Below are positions 9,595 to 18,084 of a DNA stretch of 64,000 nt, one piece after another. Position 1 is the first letter of the stretch. Every line of letters starts with the position of its first letter. A program made the translations under genes and the position numbers. The notes under the pieces were generated by a model. That model was not told where the DNA came from. It was given only the letters and a program-made list of their open reading frames with translations, and did not search any database. Origin of the DNA: JAHECE01 sp963780675 (GTDB lineage: Bacteria; Actinomycetota; Actinomycetes; Actinomycetales; JAHECE01). The stretch spans positions 434,001 to 498,000 of the forward strand of contig CAWACR010000010.1 in NCBI GenBank assembly GCA_963780675.1, written 5' to 3'.

Positions 9595-9936
9595 TCACCA
9601 GAGGACGGCGAGGGTGACGTTCAGCACCGTCAGCCCCGCCACCGCGCCGAGCACGCCGCGCGTCGCCCGCTCAGGGCGCCGGTCGGCGAGGATCACCAGG
9701 GCGTTGATCGCGAGCGCGATCACGAGCTTGAGGCCCAGCTTGGCGTGGGAGTAGTCCTCGTCCAGCGCGAGGGTGCCGATCAGGGCCAGCAGGATGCCGG
9801 TGACCAGGGCGGTCAGTGCGGCGTGCACCGCGCCCGGGGGTACCCGGGGGGTGCGCATCGAGGTGGCGACGCTGCCGAAGACGTAGGCCCAGCTGAGGAG
9901 ATGGAGGACGAGCACGATGTGGAGCAGGAGTTCCAT
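9595..9936 (-). CDS. Small four-helix membrane protein, function unknown
   Basis: Protein of 113 residues, nearly all hydrophobic helices (MELLLHIVLVLHLLSWAYVF, AALTALVTGILLALI, LVIALAINALVIL, VLGAVAGLTVLNV). Histidine near the N-terminus and the HAKLGLKL stretch resemble small DUF/SirB-like membrane proteins, but I do not recognise it firmly. The start follows a TAGGCT box by six bases, so the mRNA is probably leaderless. Confidence 0.7.
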   Translation of the reverse strand: MELLLHIVLVLHLLSWAYVFGSVATSMRTPRVPPGAVHAALTALVTGILLALIGTLALDEDYSHAKLGLKLVIALAINALVILADRRPERATRGVLGAVAGLTVLNVTLAVLW

Positions 9937-9942
9937 GGGCGA

Positions 9943-9948
9943 AGCCTA
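9943..9948 (-). promoter_or_regulatory. -10 box (TAGGCT) of a predicted leaderless transcript
   Basis: TAGGCT followed by six bases and the ATG at 9936; no ribosome binding site lies in between. Predicted transcription start is the A of the start codon. Confidence 0.55.
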
Positions 9949-10010
9949 GGCATCTCGGCGAGGCAGTCCCGCACGCGGACCGCCCCCACACCCCACACAC
10001 CCACACACAC

Positions 10011-10084
10011 GCCGAGGTCGAGCCCTCTCGTTCGTGAGGTCGAGCGGTGGCTCGACCTCACGAACGAGAGGGCTCGACCTCGGC
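10011..10084 (-). terminator. Perfect 35-bp stem palindrome
   Basis: Arms 10011-10045 and 10050-10084 are perfectly complementary around a four-base GGTG loop. Each arm contains GAGGTCGAGC twice. It lies 26 bases after the stop of the membrane protein gene at 10111-10581 and upstream of the next gene on the same strand, so it most simply acts as its terminator, though there is no T tract. Its 3' half (25 bases) recurs in the hairpin at 15137-15172. Confidence 0.75.
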
Positions 10085-10110
10085 GATGGGCAGGTGCGGC
10101 CCGGGAGGCC

Positions 10111-10581
10111 TCAGGCCGCGAGCACGTCCTCCGGCTTGCCGGCGACGGCGCGCAGGCCCCAGCCCAGCAGGGCGAAGAGGACGCCGGCCCCCATGACCAG
10201 GGCGGAGACGCCGAACGCCACGACGGAGGTGAAGAGCGAGGCGCGGAGGAACGAGCCGTTCATCACGACGACGCGGACCGGGTCCTCGCGGTCGAGCTCG
10301 GCGTACGTCTTGCCCTCGGACGCCTCGAGGGCGTGCTTGTTGATGATGTTGGCCTGGATCCAGGCGTCGATCGGGCCGTCGACGATGTTGCCCTGGAACG
10401 CCGCGGCGTCCTCCGCAATCGTGATCTGCTCGGCGACGAGGTTGGACCGGACGGTCAGCCAGGTGGAGGCACCGGCGACGACGAAGACGAGGCCCGCGAC
10501 GATGGCGATCGTACCGAGCACGCGGGCGGTCTTCGAGGACCGGACGACGGCGGCCTGGGCGGGGGCGGTGGACTGGGACAT
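10111..10581 (-). CDS. Two-helix membrane protein, function unknown
   Basis: Protein of 156 residues with a short cytoplasmic start (MSQSTAPAQAAVVRSSKTAR), a first hydrophobic helix (about 21-42), an extracytoplasmic domain of 65-70 residues containing AEDAAAFQGN and EASEGKTYAEL, and a second helix near 120-143. The ATG is preceded by AAAGGA. This shape is common in actinobacteria among uncharacterised hypothetical membrane proteins; no catalytic motif is visible. Confidence 0.75.
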   Translation of the reverse strand: MSQSTAPAQAAVVRSSKTARVLGTIAIVAGLVFVVAGASTWLTVRSNLVAEQITIAEDAAAFQGNIVDGPIDAWIQANIINKHALEASEGKTYAELDREDPVRVVVMNGSFLRASLFTSVVAFGVSALVMGAGVLFALLGWGLRAVAGKPEDVLAA

Positions 10582-10874
10582 GGTGGTCCTTTCGGGCGTA
10601 GGCCGGGTCGTGACAGCGCTCCGGCGGGGACAGGTCCAGGCGCCTCGGGGCGAGCCCGAAGCCTTGGGGCAGGGTGCGCACCCGCAGGTTGCGGGCACAT
10701 CAGGAGTCAATCAGCGAGCCCGCCGGCCCATCTGGGACCTTTTACCCGGAGATCACCGAAGTTTCCGGCGGGACCGTTCCGGCCCTGGGCGGACGGCGCC
10801 GCACAGGTCGCACGGCGATCCCCGTCCCGTCACAGCGGGCACAGGCACAGCAGGCCCTGTCAGAGCAGGCCCTG
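10582..10874. other. Intergenic region, 293 bases
   Basis: Lies between the start of the membrane protein gene and the end of the LuxR-type regulator gene. It should hold the promoter of the membrane protein gene (minus strand), but I find no convincing -35/-10 pair. Its right end holds the 15-bp tandem repeat. No conserved coding sequence seen. Confidence 0.5.
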
Positions 10875-10885
10875 TCAGAGCAGGC
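10850..10885. repeat. 15-bp tandem repeat at the end of the LuxR regulator gene
   Basis: 2.4 copies of a 15-bp unit containing CAGGCCCTGTCAGA. The regulator's stop codon (10875-10877) falls inside the second copy, so the repeat straddles the gene end. Confidence 0.85.
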
Positions 10886-11589
10886 GACGCGCCGCCGCCC
10901 ACCGCGTCAGCTCGTGCCGCGAGGAGAGCTGGAGCTTGCGCAGCACCGCCGACACGTGCGTCTCCACCGTCTTGACCGAGATGAACAGCTCGCTCGCGAC
11001 CTCCCGATAGGTGTAGCCCCGCGCGATGAGGCGCATCACCTCCCGCTCGCGCGCCGAGAGCCGGTCCAGCTCGTCGTCGGCCGCGGCGATCTCGCTCGTG
11101 CCGAAGGCGTCGAGCACGAAGCCGGCCAGGCGGGGCGAGAACACCGCGTCGCCCTCAGCGACCCGGCGGACGGCGTCGGACAGGTCGGCCCCGACGATCG
11201 CTTTCGTGACGTACCCGCGAGCACCGGCTCGAATGACGGAGACCACGTCCTCGCTGGCGTCGGACACCGAGAGCGCGAGGAATCGCGAGGCGACCCCGGC
11301 GCACCGGCGGATCACCTCCGCGCCGCCCCCGCCGTCGCCCCCCGGAAGGTGGACGTCGAGGAGGACGACGTCGGGCACCTCGGCACGCACGACGGCGACG
11401 GCCGAGGGCACGTCCCCCGCCTCGCCGACGACCACGAGGTCGCTCTCGAGCTCGGCGCGCACACCGAGGCGCACGAGCTGGTGGTCGTCGACGACGACGA
11501 CGCGGAGGCGGCGGACCGAGCGCCCCGCCCCGTCCGCCCCGGCGCCGGGGTCCTGTCCCGTCCCTCGTCGAGCCGCCCATGGCGCTCAC
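10875..11589 (-). CDS. NarL/LuxR-family response regulator, frame interrupted near its start
   Basis: Receiver domain (VVVVDDHQLVRLGV, phospho-acceptor Asp in VVLLDVHLPGG, Lys in GYVTKAI) and C-terminal LuxR helix-turn-helix (LSAREREVMRLIARGYTYREVA, VKTVETHVSAVL). The natural start is the GTG at 11589 overlapping the kinase stop (GTGA), but that frame does not join the receiver frame; one extra base near 11552 explains it and gives exactly 238 codons. In the receiver frame itself there is no ATG or GTG before the conserved DDHQ. Partner of the PspC-fused kinase, probably controlling envelope stress genes. Confidence 0.88.
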
Positions 11590-12959
11590 TCCCCCGTTCC
11601 TCGCTGGATGGTGTCCGGTCCGCCGCGCGAGGCGCCACCCGCGGCCCCGAGCCGGCCGAGGTCCGGGAGCCCGGCCCAGCTGCCGTCGGGGATCGCGGGC
11701 CGGCCGCCGTCGAGCATCGCCGCGGGCGCGGTGAGATGGACCTCGGTGCCACGCTCGGGCCCCGACCGCACGCTCGCCCGGCCGCCGTGGCGCCGCATCC
11801 GACCGAGGACCGACTCGCGCACGCCGTGGCGATCGGCCGGGACGTCGTCGACCACGAACCCTGCCCCGCGGTCGCGCACGAACACCTCGACGCCGTCGGG
11901 GGCGATCTCGACGTAGAGGGAGACCGGTGGCCGCCCGTGGGTCACGGCGTTCGTGAGGGCCTCGCGGGTGGCGGCCAGCAGCGGCTCGGCCCCCGCCGAC
12001 GGCGCCCGGTCGCCTGCCGTGACGACGTCCACCGCGACGCCGTAGCGATCCTCGACCTCCGCCGCGACGTCACCGACCGCCGCGGCGAGCGAGGTGCCCG
12101 CCCGTGGTCGGTCGGCGTAGAGCCAGTCCCTGAGCTCGCGCTCCTGCGCGCGCGCCAGCCGGGCCACGGCGCCGGGATCACCGGCTCGCGCGCGGATGAG
12201 CGAGAGGGTCTGCAGGACCGAGTCGTGCAGGTGGGCGGCGATGTCGGCACGCTCGGCCTCCCGGGCCCTGGCCGCCCGCTCGGAACCGAGGTCGCGGATC
12301 AGCCGGAGCCAGAGCGGGGCGAGGACGAGGGCGATGCCGAAGAGCACGGCGAGGCTCGCGAGGGCGGCACGCAGGAGCTCCCCGGCGCCCTGGCCCTGAC
12401 CGACGAGGAGCAGGACGCCGAGCGTCCCGAGGAGGACGCCGCCGCCCACCCGCAGCGCCGCGACGGGCGTGCGGCCCGGGCTCGCGGTGACGGCCTCGCG
12501 CTCGACGGCGTCGAGCTGGCTCCAGGCGAGACCCGCCCCGGCGAGCACCACCAGGGCCGGCAGGAGCCACGCGACGGCCAGGTCGACGCCGGCCCGCCAG
12601 GCGACCAGGAGGGCCGCCGCCAGCAGGAGCAGCACGCCCAGGGCGATGTTGGTCACGGGCACGTTCACCGCCCGGTCCCGTACACGAGGCGCGAGACGCC
12701 CGTGCCCGGCGGGACGGCTCTCGACGGCGGCCCGGACCGGGTCTCCGGCGGGCACCGTGGCCCAGAGCCAGAGGTAGAGCGCGATGCCGGCACCGACCGC
12801 GAAGCTCGAGACGACGAAGAGGAGCCGGACCCGGCCGACCGGGACGTCGAGATGGGCGGCCAACCCCGCGCAGACCCCGGCGACCCGGCGTCCGCTACGG
12901 GGACGTCGCAGCGGGAGCCTCGCGGGTGGGCGAGGGGCCGGTCCGGCCGCGCTGGTCAT
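11586..12959 (-). CDS. PspC-fused sensor histidine kinase (HisKA_3 type)
   Basis: Membrane kinase of 457 residues. N-terminal PspC domain (RRPRSGRRVAGVCAGLAAHL with VGRVRLLFVV), followed by several transmembrane helices, then the HisKA_3 helix with acceptor His in AAHLHDSVLQTL and an ATPase domain (TREALTNAVTHG, RDRGAGFVVDD). These kinases resemble LiaS-type envelope stress sensors of actinobacteria. Divergently placed to a PspC/LiaF-like gene 127 bases away, a classical self-regulated module. A weak GACGAT box lies six bases before the ATG. Confidence 0.92.
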   Translation of the reverse strand: MTSAAGPAPRPPARLPLRRPRSGRRVAGVCAGLAAHLDVPVGRVRLLFVVSSFAVGAGIALYLWLWATVPAGDPVRAAVESRPAGHGRLAPRVRDRAVNVPVTNIALGVLLLLAAALLVAWRAGVDLAVAWLLPALVVLAGAGLAWSQLDAVEREAVTASPGRTPVAALRVGGGVLLGTLGVLLLVGQGQGAGELLRAALASLAVLFGIALVLAPLWLRLIRDLGSERAARAREAERADIAAHLHDSVLQTLSLIRARAGDPGAVARLARAQERELRDWLYADRPRAGTSLAAAVGDVAAEVEDRYGVAVDVVTAGDRAPSAGAEPLLAATREALTNAVTHGRPPVSLYVEIAPDGVEVFVRDRGAGFVVDDVPADRHGVRESVLGRMRRHGGRASVRSGPERGTEVHLTAPAAMLDGGRPAIPDGSWAGLPDLGRLGAAGGASRGGPDTIQRGTGE

Positions 12960-13086
12960 GCACGCATCGTCACACGCCGGACCCGTGCGGGCGGAGCCCC
13001 TCGACGCGGATCCGGGGTGTGATTCAGGGTCGGATCAGGGGGATCCCCCATGGTGCCGGGACCGGGAGGGGAGTTGGCTTGCTCCC

Positions 13087-14796
13087 ATGAGCACCATGGC
13101 ACCTCCACCCCAGGACCCGTCGGGTCCGTCCACCCCTCCCCCGGGCCAGGGCTACCCGCCCGGCCAGGGCCCTTTCGGACAGCCCTCCGGCCAGGCACCC
13201 TTCGGCCCGACGCCGCCCGGCCAGGGCCCTTTCGGACCGCCCTCCGGCCAGGCGCCCTTCGGCCCGACACCGCCGCCCGGCGGCGGCTCCCGCCCTCACG
13301 GGTCGGACTCCTTCTTCGACTCCCTGCGCCGCTCCGGACTCGTCCGCGGGAACGACCGGTGGATCGGTGGCGTCGCAGCCGGCCTGGCACGCCGCCTCGG
13401 CGTCGACCCTCTCCTCGTGCGCGGCGGCCTGGTCGTCCTGACCCTCTTCGGCGGACTCACCCTCATCCTCTACGGCCTCGCCTGGGCGCTCCTGCCCGAG
13501 GAGTCCGACGGACGCATCCACCTCCAGGAGGCCATCCGCGGCCGGTTCGACGCGGCGCTGGCCGGCGCAGCCGCCTTCACCGTCGTCGGGATCACCCGGC
13601 CCGTCTTCTGGTTCCAGCCGGACCGCTGGGCGCCGGGCTGGCTCATCGTCGTCGGCTGGCTGGGGTTGCTGGCGACCGTGGCCGTCGTCGCCGTCATCCT
13701 CACGAGCTCCGAGAGCAAGCGCACCGGGATCCACGGTCCCCTCGCAGGTCAGGGCACACCCCCTGGCGGTCCGACACCTCCCCCCGTCCACGATCAGACA
13801 GGCGCACCCGTCATGAGCACACCACCCTCCGGTCCGCCCACGGGCGGACCCGGCCCCGCGCCGGGCACGTACCCGGCTCCCTCGCCGTACCCCGCGCCCG
13901 CGGCCTACCCCGCGCCCGCGGCCTACCCGGCGGACACCGCGTACCACGCACCCGCGGCGTACCAGCCACCCGCGGCAGGCCCAGCACCCGAGGCCTACCG
14001 ACCGCCTGCGAGCGCGGCCCCGCCCGCATGGCAAGCCCCGGAGCCCCGACCGCGGGTGCAGGGCCCCGGCGCGGTGACGGTCGGCGTCGTCCTCGCCCTC
14101 TGCCTCTTCACCGCGGCGGCGCTCCTCCTCGCCGAGCGGAACGGGGCCTTCGACGGCGGCACGGGACTCGTCATCGCCGGGGCGACGCTCGCGATCCTCG
14201 GCCTCGGTGTGCTCGTGAGCGGCGTCCGCGGCCGTCGCTCGGGCGTGCTGGGCGGCCTCGCCATCCTGGTCGCGCTCCTCGCCGTCCCCGTCGCCCTGGT
14301 CTCGACGACGGCGCCCCACTGGAGCCGGATCGTCGCCTCCGGCGGGACCGTCGTCGCCGGCGACGTCACCTGGGCGCCGCTGACCGTCGCCGAGGCCGAG
14401 GCCGGGTACTCCTTCGGCGTGGGCGAGGCCCGGATCGACCTCACCGCCGTGCCCCTGGAGGGCGCGGTGTCGGACCCCGTGACCGTCGCGATCGAGGCCG
14501 GAGCCGGGAGCACGACCGTCGTCGTGCCCACCGGCGTCCCGCTCGAGGTCCGGACGCGGCTCGGGGCCGGTGAGATCACCTCCGTGGTGGCCGGTGACTG
14601 GACCACGTCGCTCGGCTCCTCCGCCCAGAACGCGCCCGTCGAGGAGTCGCAGGCCGAGGGCGGCCTGACGCGGACTCAGCTCTCGGGCACCAACCTCGAC
14701 CTCACCCTCCGCTCCCCCACGACGGGCGATCTGCGACTCGTCGTCACCATCGACGCCGGTCTCGGCGACGTCACGATCCAGGAGTCCCTCCGATGA
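13087..14796 (+). CDS. PspC and LiaF-like envelope stress protein with Pro-rich repeats
   Basis: Membrane protein of 569 residues. A Pro/Gly-rich head with a duplicated 19-residue unit leads to a PspC domain (NDRWIGGVAAGLARRLGVD, LYGLAWALLPEESDG), a helix, a second Pro/Ala/Tyr-rich linker of five six-residue repeats, two more helices and a C-terminal beta-rich domain (GAGSTTVVVPTGVPLEV, LGDVTIQESL) resembling the LiaF C-terminus. ATG at 13087 has GGGAGGGGAG upstream. Likely the membrane sensor or negative regulator for the divergent kinase-regulator pair. Next gene overlaps by four bases. Confidence 0.9.
   Translation: MSTMAPPPQDPSGPSTPPPGQGYPPGQGPFGQPSGQAPFGPTPPGQGPFGPPSGQAPFGPTPPPGGGSRPHGSDSFFDSLRRSGLVRGNDRWIGGVAAGLARRLGVDPLLVRGGLVVLTLFGGLTLILYGLAWALLPEESDGRIHLQEAIRGRFDAALAGAAAFTVVGITRPVFWFQPDRWAPGWLIVVGWLGLLATVAVVAVILTSSESKRTGIHGPLAGQGTPPGGPTPPPVHDQTGAPVMSTPPSGPPTGGPGPAPGTYPAPSPYPAPAAYPAPAAYPADTAYHAPAAYQPPAAGPAPEAYRPPASAAPPAWQAPEPRPRVQGPGAVTVGVVLALCLFTAAALLLAERNGAFDGGTGLVIAGATLAILGLGVLVSGVRGRRSGVLGGLAILVALLAVPVALVSTTAPHWSRIVASGGTVVAGDVTWAPLTVAEAEAGYSFGVGEARIDLTAVPLEGAVSDPVTVAIEAGAGSTTVVVPTGVPLEVRTRLGAGEITSVVAGDWTTSLGSSAQNAPVEESQAEGGLTRTQLSGTNLDLTLRSPTTGDLRLVVTIDAGLGDVTIQESLR
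13159..13272 (+). repeat. 57-bp tandem duplication in the PspC gene
   Basis: Two almost identical 57-bp units (13159-13215, 13216-13272) encoding a Gly/Pro/Phe-rich 19-residue repeat in the cytoplasmic head of the PspC protein. In-frame, so copy-number change would alter only linker length. Confidence 0.88.
13888..13977 (+). repeat. Five 18-bp tandem repeats encoding a YPAPAA-type linker
   Basis: Five in-frame 18-bp units each starting with TAC (Tyr), the first two identical. They encode an extended Tyr/Pro/Ala linker between the PspC part and the distal membrane segments. Confidence 0.88.
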
Positions 14797-15107
14797 GCAC
14801 CGACGACACCACTCCCCTGTTGATCAGCACGCCGGGCGCGGGCCCGGAGACGACGACGGCGCCCTCCGCGGAGACGACGACGCCGGCTCCCGGGTCCGCC
14901 GCGACCGCCGCCGAGCCGCCCACCCGGCTCCGGGTCGGCACCGTGGTGTGGGGACTGGTCCTCGCGCTCGTGGGCATCGGCGTCGCGGCGATCGGGGCGG
15001 GCGCCGCCCTCGACCTCCAGGCCGCCCTCATCGGGTTGCTGGTCGTCGCGGGCTCTGCCCTCCTGGTGGGCGCGGTGGTGACGGCCCGCCGGAGCCGGCG
15101 CCCGTAG
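14793..15107 (+). CDS. Small membrane protein coupled to the PspC gene
   Basis: Protein of 104 residues: a Thr/Pro-rich head, then two hydrophobic helices (VVWGLVLALVGIGVAAIGAG and ALIGLLVVAGSALLVGAVV) and an Arg-rich tail. Starts inside the last codons of the PspC gene (ATGA), so it is in the same unit and presumably acts in the same envelope response. No recognised family. Confidence 0.8.
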   Translation: MSTDDTTPLLISTPGAGPETTTAPSAETTTPAPGSAATAAEPPTRLRVGTVVWGLVLALVGIGVAAIGAGAALDLQAALIGLLVVAGSALLVGAVVTARRSRRP

Positions 15108-15136
15108 CCCGCCCCTCCCCGCTACCCACCCTTGCC

Positions 15137-15172
15137 GAGGTCGAGCCCTCACGAACGAGAGGGCTCGACCTC
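15137..15172. terminator. 14-bp stem hairpin between convergent genes
   Basis: Perfect arms 15137-15150 and 15159-15172 with an eight-base loop, between the PspC operon (plus) and the glycosyltransferase gene (minus). Probably a bidirectional terminator. From 15148 it is identical over 25 bases to the 3' half of the palindrome at 10011-10084. Confidence 0.8.
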
Positions 15173-15237
15173 AGCGGTGTGGGCGGTGTGGGCGGTGGAG
15201 GCGAGGCCGGGGGCGGACGGCCGACGGCGTCCGCCCG

Positions 15238-16395
15238 TCAGCGACCGACCAGCCCGGCCGCCCGCTCGTACTGGACCCTCGCGGCTGCGAGCACATCAGG
15301 GAAGTCGGCGGCCGGCGGGACGGCCCGGTTGTGGGCGAGGATCCGCTCCCGCAGCGCCGGGTCGGCGGCCAGGCGCACGAGCGCGTCCGCCACCTCGGCG
15401 TCGTCGTCCGCGAGCAACCCGTCCAGGCCGTCCGCGACGAACTCCGTGATCCCCGTCCCCTCCCGGGCGACGACCGCGAGCCCCGCGGCCCGCGCCTCGA
15501 GCGCCGCGATCCCGAACGCCTCCAGCTCGACGGCGGACAGGAACACGTCCTGCTGCGCGTACAGCGCGGGCAGCTCGGCGCGATCGACGCGGCCGAGGAT
15601 CGTCACGGCGTCGGCGATGCCGAGTCCGTCCACCTCGCGCCGGACCGCCGGGCCATCCGGGCCGGAGCCGACCACGGTGAGGTGGGCGCGACGGCGACCG
15701 GCGTCGTCGGCCCCGAGGGCCACGAGGGCCTCGGCGAATGCCCGGACCATCGGGACGGAACGCTTGCGGGGGGCGAGTCGCTGGGTGGCGACGACGCGCA
15801 GAGGACGCCCGCCGCCGCCGTCGTCCCCGTCCGGACGGCCGGCGGCCACCGCCCTCCAGGGCGCGAGGTCCAGCCCGTTGGTGACGACGGCGACGTCGTC
15901 CCGGCCGAGGGCCGCAGCCACGCGGTCGGCCGCGACGCGGCTGACCGCGGTGAGCGCGACCGGCGCGTCGTGCCAGCCGGTGAGCCGGGCGCCCAGGCGC
16001 ACCCACGACTCCGCGCCCGTGAGCATGCAGTGCCACGTGATGACCATGGGGAGCCCGAGCGCGCGGGCCGCGCGGGCGCCGTCGTGCGCGAAGGGCGAGA
16101 CGACCCCGGCGTGGACGTGGACGGCGTCGGGCTCGAGCCGCACCAGCGCCTGGTGAATGAGGCGACCACCGAGCGGGTGGACGGGGAGTCCGAACGTGAC
16201 GGACGAGGCCATGCGGTGCACGCGGACGCCGTCCTCGGTGGCGGTGGTGCGGCGGCCTCCGGCGGCGTCCGCCGTGGCGGTGAGGACGTGGACCGCCTCT
16301 CCGGCCGCCGCCTGGTGCGCGGCGAGGTCGTGGACCTGCGACTCGATGCCGCCCGTGCGCGGCGGGTAGCAGTCGGAGACGTGGACGATCCGCAC
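15238..16395 (-). CDS. Glycosyltransferase family 4 protein
   Basis: GT-B fold transferase of 385 residues, starting MRIVHVSDCYPPRTGGIESQV, the donor/acceptor loop typical of GT4 enzymes such as PimB- or MshA-like proteins. The C-terminal half keeps LRVVATQRLAPRK, VGSGPDGP and the nucleotide-sugar motif LSAVELEAFGIAALEARAAG (EX7E). No membrane segment; cytoplasmic face. Substrates cannot be assigned. Its GTG lies seven bases after a TAGCCT box, so it may be transcribed separately from guaA upstream as a leaderless mRNA. Confidence 0.9.
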   Translation of the reverse strand: MRIVHVSDCYPPRTGGIESQVHDLAAHQAAAGEAVHVLTATADAAGGRRTTATEDGVRVHRMASSVTFGLPVHPLGGRLIHQALVRLEPDAVHVHAGVVSPFAHDGARAARALGLPMVITWHCMLTGAESWVRLGARLTGWHDAPVALTAVSRVAADRVAAALGRDDVAVVTNGLDLAPWRAVAAGRPDGDDGGGGRPLRVVATQRLAPRKRSVPMVRAFAEALVALGADDAGRRRAHLTVVGSGPDGPAVRREVDGLGIADAVTILGRVDRAELPALYAQQDVFLSAVELEAFGIAALEARAAGLAVVAREGTGITEFVADGLDGLLADDDAEVADALVRLAADPALRERILAHNRAVPPAADFPDVLAAARVQYERAAGLVGR

Positions 16396-16402
16396 GGGGC
16401 TC

Positions 16403-16408
16403 AGGCTA
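16403..16408 (-). promoter_or_regulatory. -10 box (TAGCCT) of a predicted leaderless transcript, glycosyltransferase gene
   Basis: TAGCCT then seven bases then the GTG at 16395. It lies in the 40-base gap after guaA. Confidence 0.5.
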
Positions 16409-16435
16409 GACCGCGCACGGCACGCACCAGGGTCG

Positions 16436-18004
16436 TCACTCCCACTCGATGGTGCCCGGGGGCTTGGAGGTGACGTCGAGGACCACCCTGTTCACCTCGG
16501 GCACCTCGTTGGTGATGCGCGTCGAGATCGCGGCGAGCACGTCGTACGGCAGGCGCGTCCAGTCCGCCGTCATGGCGTCCTCGGAGGAGACGGGCCGCAG
16601 CACGATCGGATGGCCGTACGTGCGGCCGTCGCCCTGGACCCCGACGGAGCGCACGTCCGCGAGGAGGACCACCGGGCACTGCCAGATCTCGCGGTCGAGG
16701 CCCGCGCGGGTGAGCTCCTCGCGGGCGATCGCGTCGGCCGCGCGCAGGATCTCGAGGTTGGCGGCTGTCACCTCACCGATCACGCGGATGCCCAGACCCG
16801 GCCCGGGGAACGGCTGGCGCCAGACGATGGCGTCCGGCACGCCGAGGGCGAGGCCGACGGCGCGCACCTCGTCCTTGAAGAGGGTGCGCAGGGGCTCGAC
16901 GAGGTCGAACTGGAGATCGTCCGGGAGTCCCCCGACGTTGTGGTGGCTCTTGATCGTGGCCGCCCCCTCGCCGCCGCCGCTCTCGACGACGTCCGGGTAC
17001 AGCGTGCCCTGCACGAGGAAGCGCACCTCGTCGCCGTGCGCTCCGGCCTCGGCGACGACGGCCCGCGCCGCCTCCTCGAAGACGCGGATGAACTCCCGGC
17101 CGATGATCTTCCGCTTGGCCTCGGGCTCGCTCACACCCGCGAGCGCGTCGAGGAACCGCTGCTGGGCGTCCACGACCATGAGGCGCACGCCCGTGGCTGC
17201 GACGAAGTCGCGCTCGACCTGCTCGGCCTCGCCCGAACGCAGGAGCCCGTGATCGACGAACACACAGGTCAGCTGGTCTCCGACCGCCTCGTGGACCAGG
17301 GCGGCGGCCACCGAGGAGTCCACCCCGCCGGACAACCCGCAGACCACGCGCCCGTCCCCGACCTGCGCCCGGATCGCCGCGACCTGCTCCGCGATGACGT
17401 TGCCGGGCGTCCAGTCCGAGCCCAGGCCCGCGCCGTCGTGCAGGAAGGCCTCCAGGGCCGCCTGGCCCAGCGGGGAGTGCTTCACCTCGGGGTGCCACTG
17501 CATGCCGAACAGGCGCCGGGACCGGTCCTCGAAAGCCGCGACCGGGGATCCCGGCGAGGTGGCGAGCACCTCGAAGCCCACAGGCGCGGCGTGCACGGCG
17601 TCGCCGTGGCTCATCCAGACCGTCTGCTCGGCGGGCGAACCGGCGAGGAGGGTGCCGGGGACGGCCACCTCCACGGTGGTGCCCCCGTACTCGCGGGTGC
17701 CCGTGCGGGCGACCGTCCCGCCCAGGGCCGCGGCCATCACCTGGAAGCCGTAGCAGATGCCCAGCACGGGGACGCCCGCGTCGAACAGGGCCGGGTCGAC
17801 GGCGGGGGCGCCGTCGGCGTACACCGACGCCGGCCCGCCGGAGAGGATGACGGCGGCCGGGTCCTTGGCGAGCATCGCCTCGACGCTCATCGTGTGCGGG
17901 ACGATCTCCGAGTACACGCTCGCCTCGCGCACGCGCCGCGCGATGAGCTGGGCGTACTGCGCTCCGAAGTCGACGACGAGGACAGGGCGGTGCGGGTTCG
18001 TCAC
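16436..18004 (-). CDS. guaA: GMP synthase (glutamine-hydrolysing)
   Basis: Converts XMP to GMP with ATP and glutamine. Class I amidotransferase domain with the nucleophile Cys in GICYGFQ and catalytic His/Glu in MQWHPEVKH; ATP pyrophosphatase domain with the P-loop SGGVDSSVAA; C-terminal dimerisation domain ending TKPPGTIEWE, the highly conserved end of GuaA. 522 residues, normal length. The GTG start begins VTNPHRPVLVVDFGAQYAQL and lies six bases after TATCCT, which predicts a leaderless mRNA. guaB and guaB3 lie 15-18 kb away. Confidence 0.97.
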   Translation of the reverse strand: MTNPHRPVLVVDFGAQYAQLIARRVREASVYSEIVPHTMSVEAMLAKDPAAVILSGGPASVYADGAPAVDPALFDAGVPVLGICYGFQVMAAALGGTVARTGTREYGGTTVEVAVPGTLLAGSPAEQTVWMSHGDAVHAAPVGFEVLATSPGSPVAAFEDRSRRLFGMQWHPEVKHSPLGQAALEAFLHDGAGLGSDWTPGNVIAEQVAAIRAQVGDGRVVCGLSGGVDSSVAAALVHEAVGDQLTCVFVDHGLLRSGEAEQVERDFVAATGVRLMVVDAQQRFLDALAGVSEPEAKRKIIGREFIRVFEEAARAVVAEAGAHGDEVRFLVQGTLYPDVVESGGGEGAATIKSHHNVGGLPDDLQFDLVEPLRTLFKDEVRAVGLALGVPDAIVWRQPFPGPGLGIRVIGEVTAANLEILRAADAIAREELTRAGLDREIWQCPVVLLADVRSVGVQGDGRTYGHPIVLRPVSSEDAMTADWTRLPYDVLAAISTRITNEVPEVNRVVLDVTSKPPGTIEWE

Positions 18005-18010
18005 CGGGCA

Positions 18011-18016
18011 AGGATA
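18011..18016 (-). promoter_or_regulatory. -10 box (TATCCT) of a predicted leaderless guaA transcript
   Basis: TATCCT, six bases, then the guaA GTG at 18004. Good match to TANNNT and no Shine-Dalgarno sequence available between box and start. Confidence 0.6.
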
Positions 18017-18084
18017 GGGGCCCGCGTTCGCCACCCCACGTGCGCCTGAGGTCGAGCGAGGCGCGGGGGGTTGCGGGGGGACGG

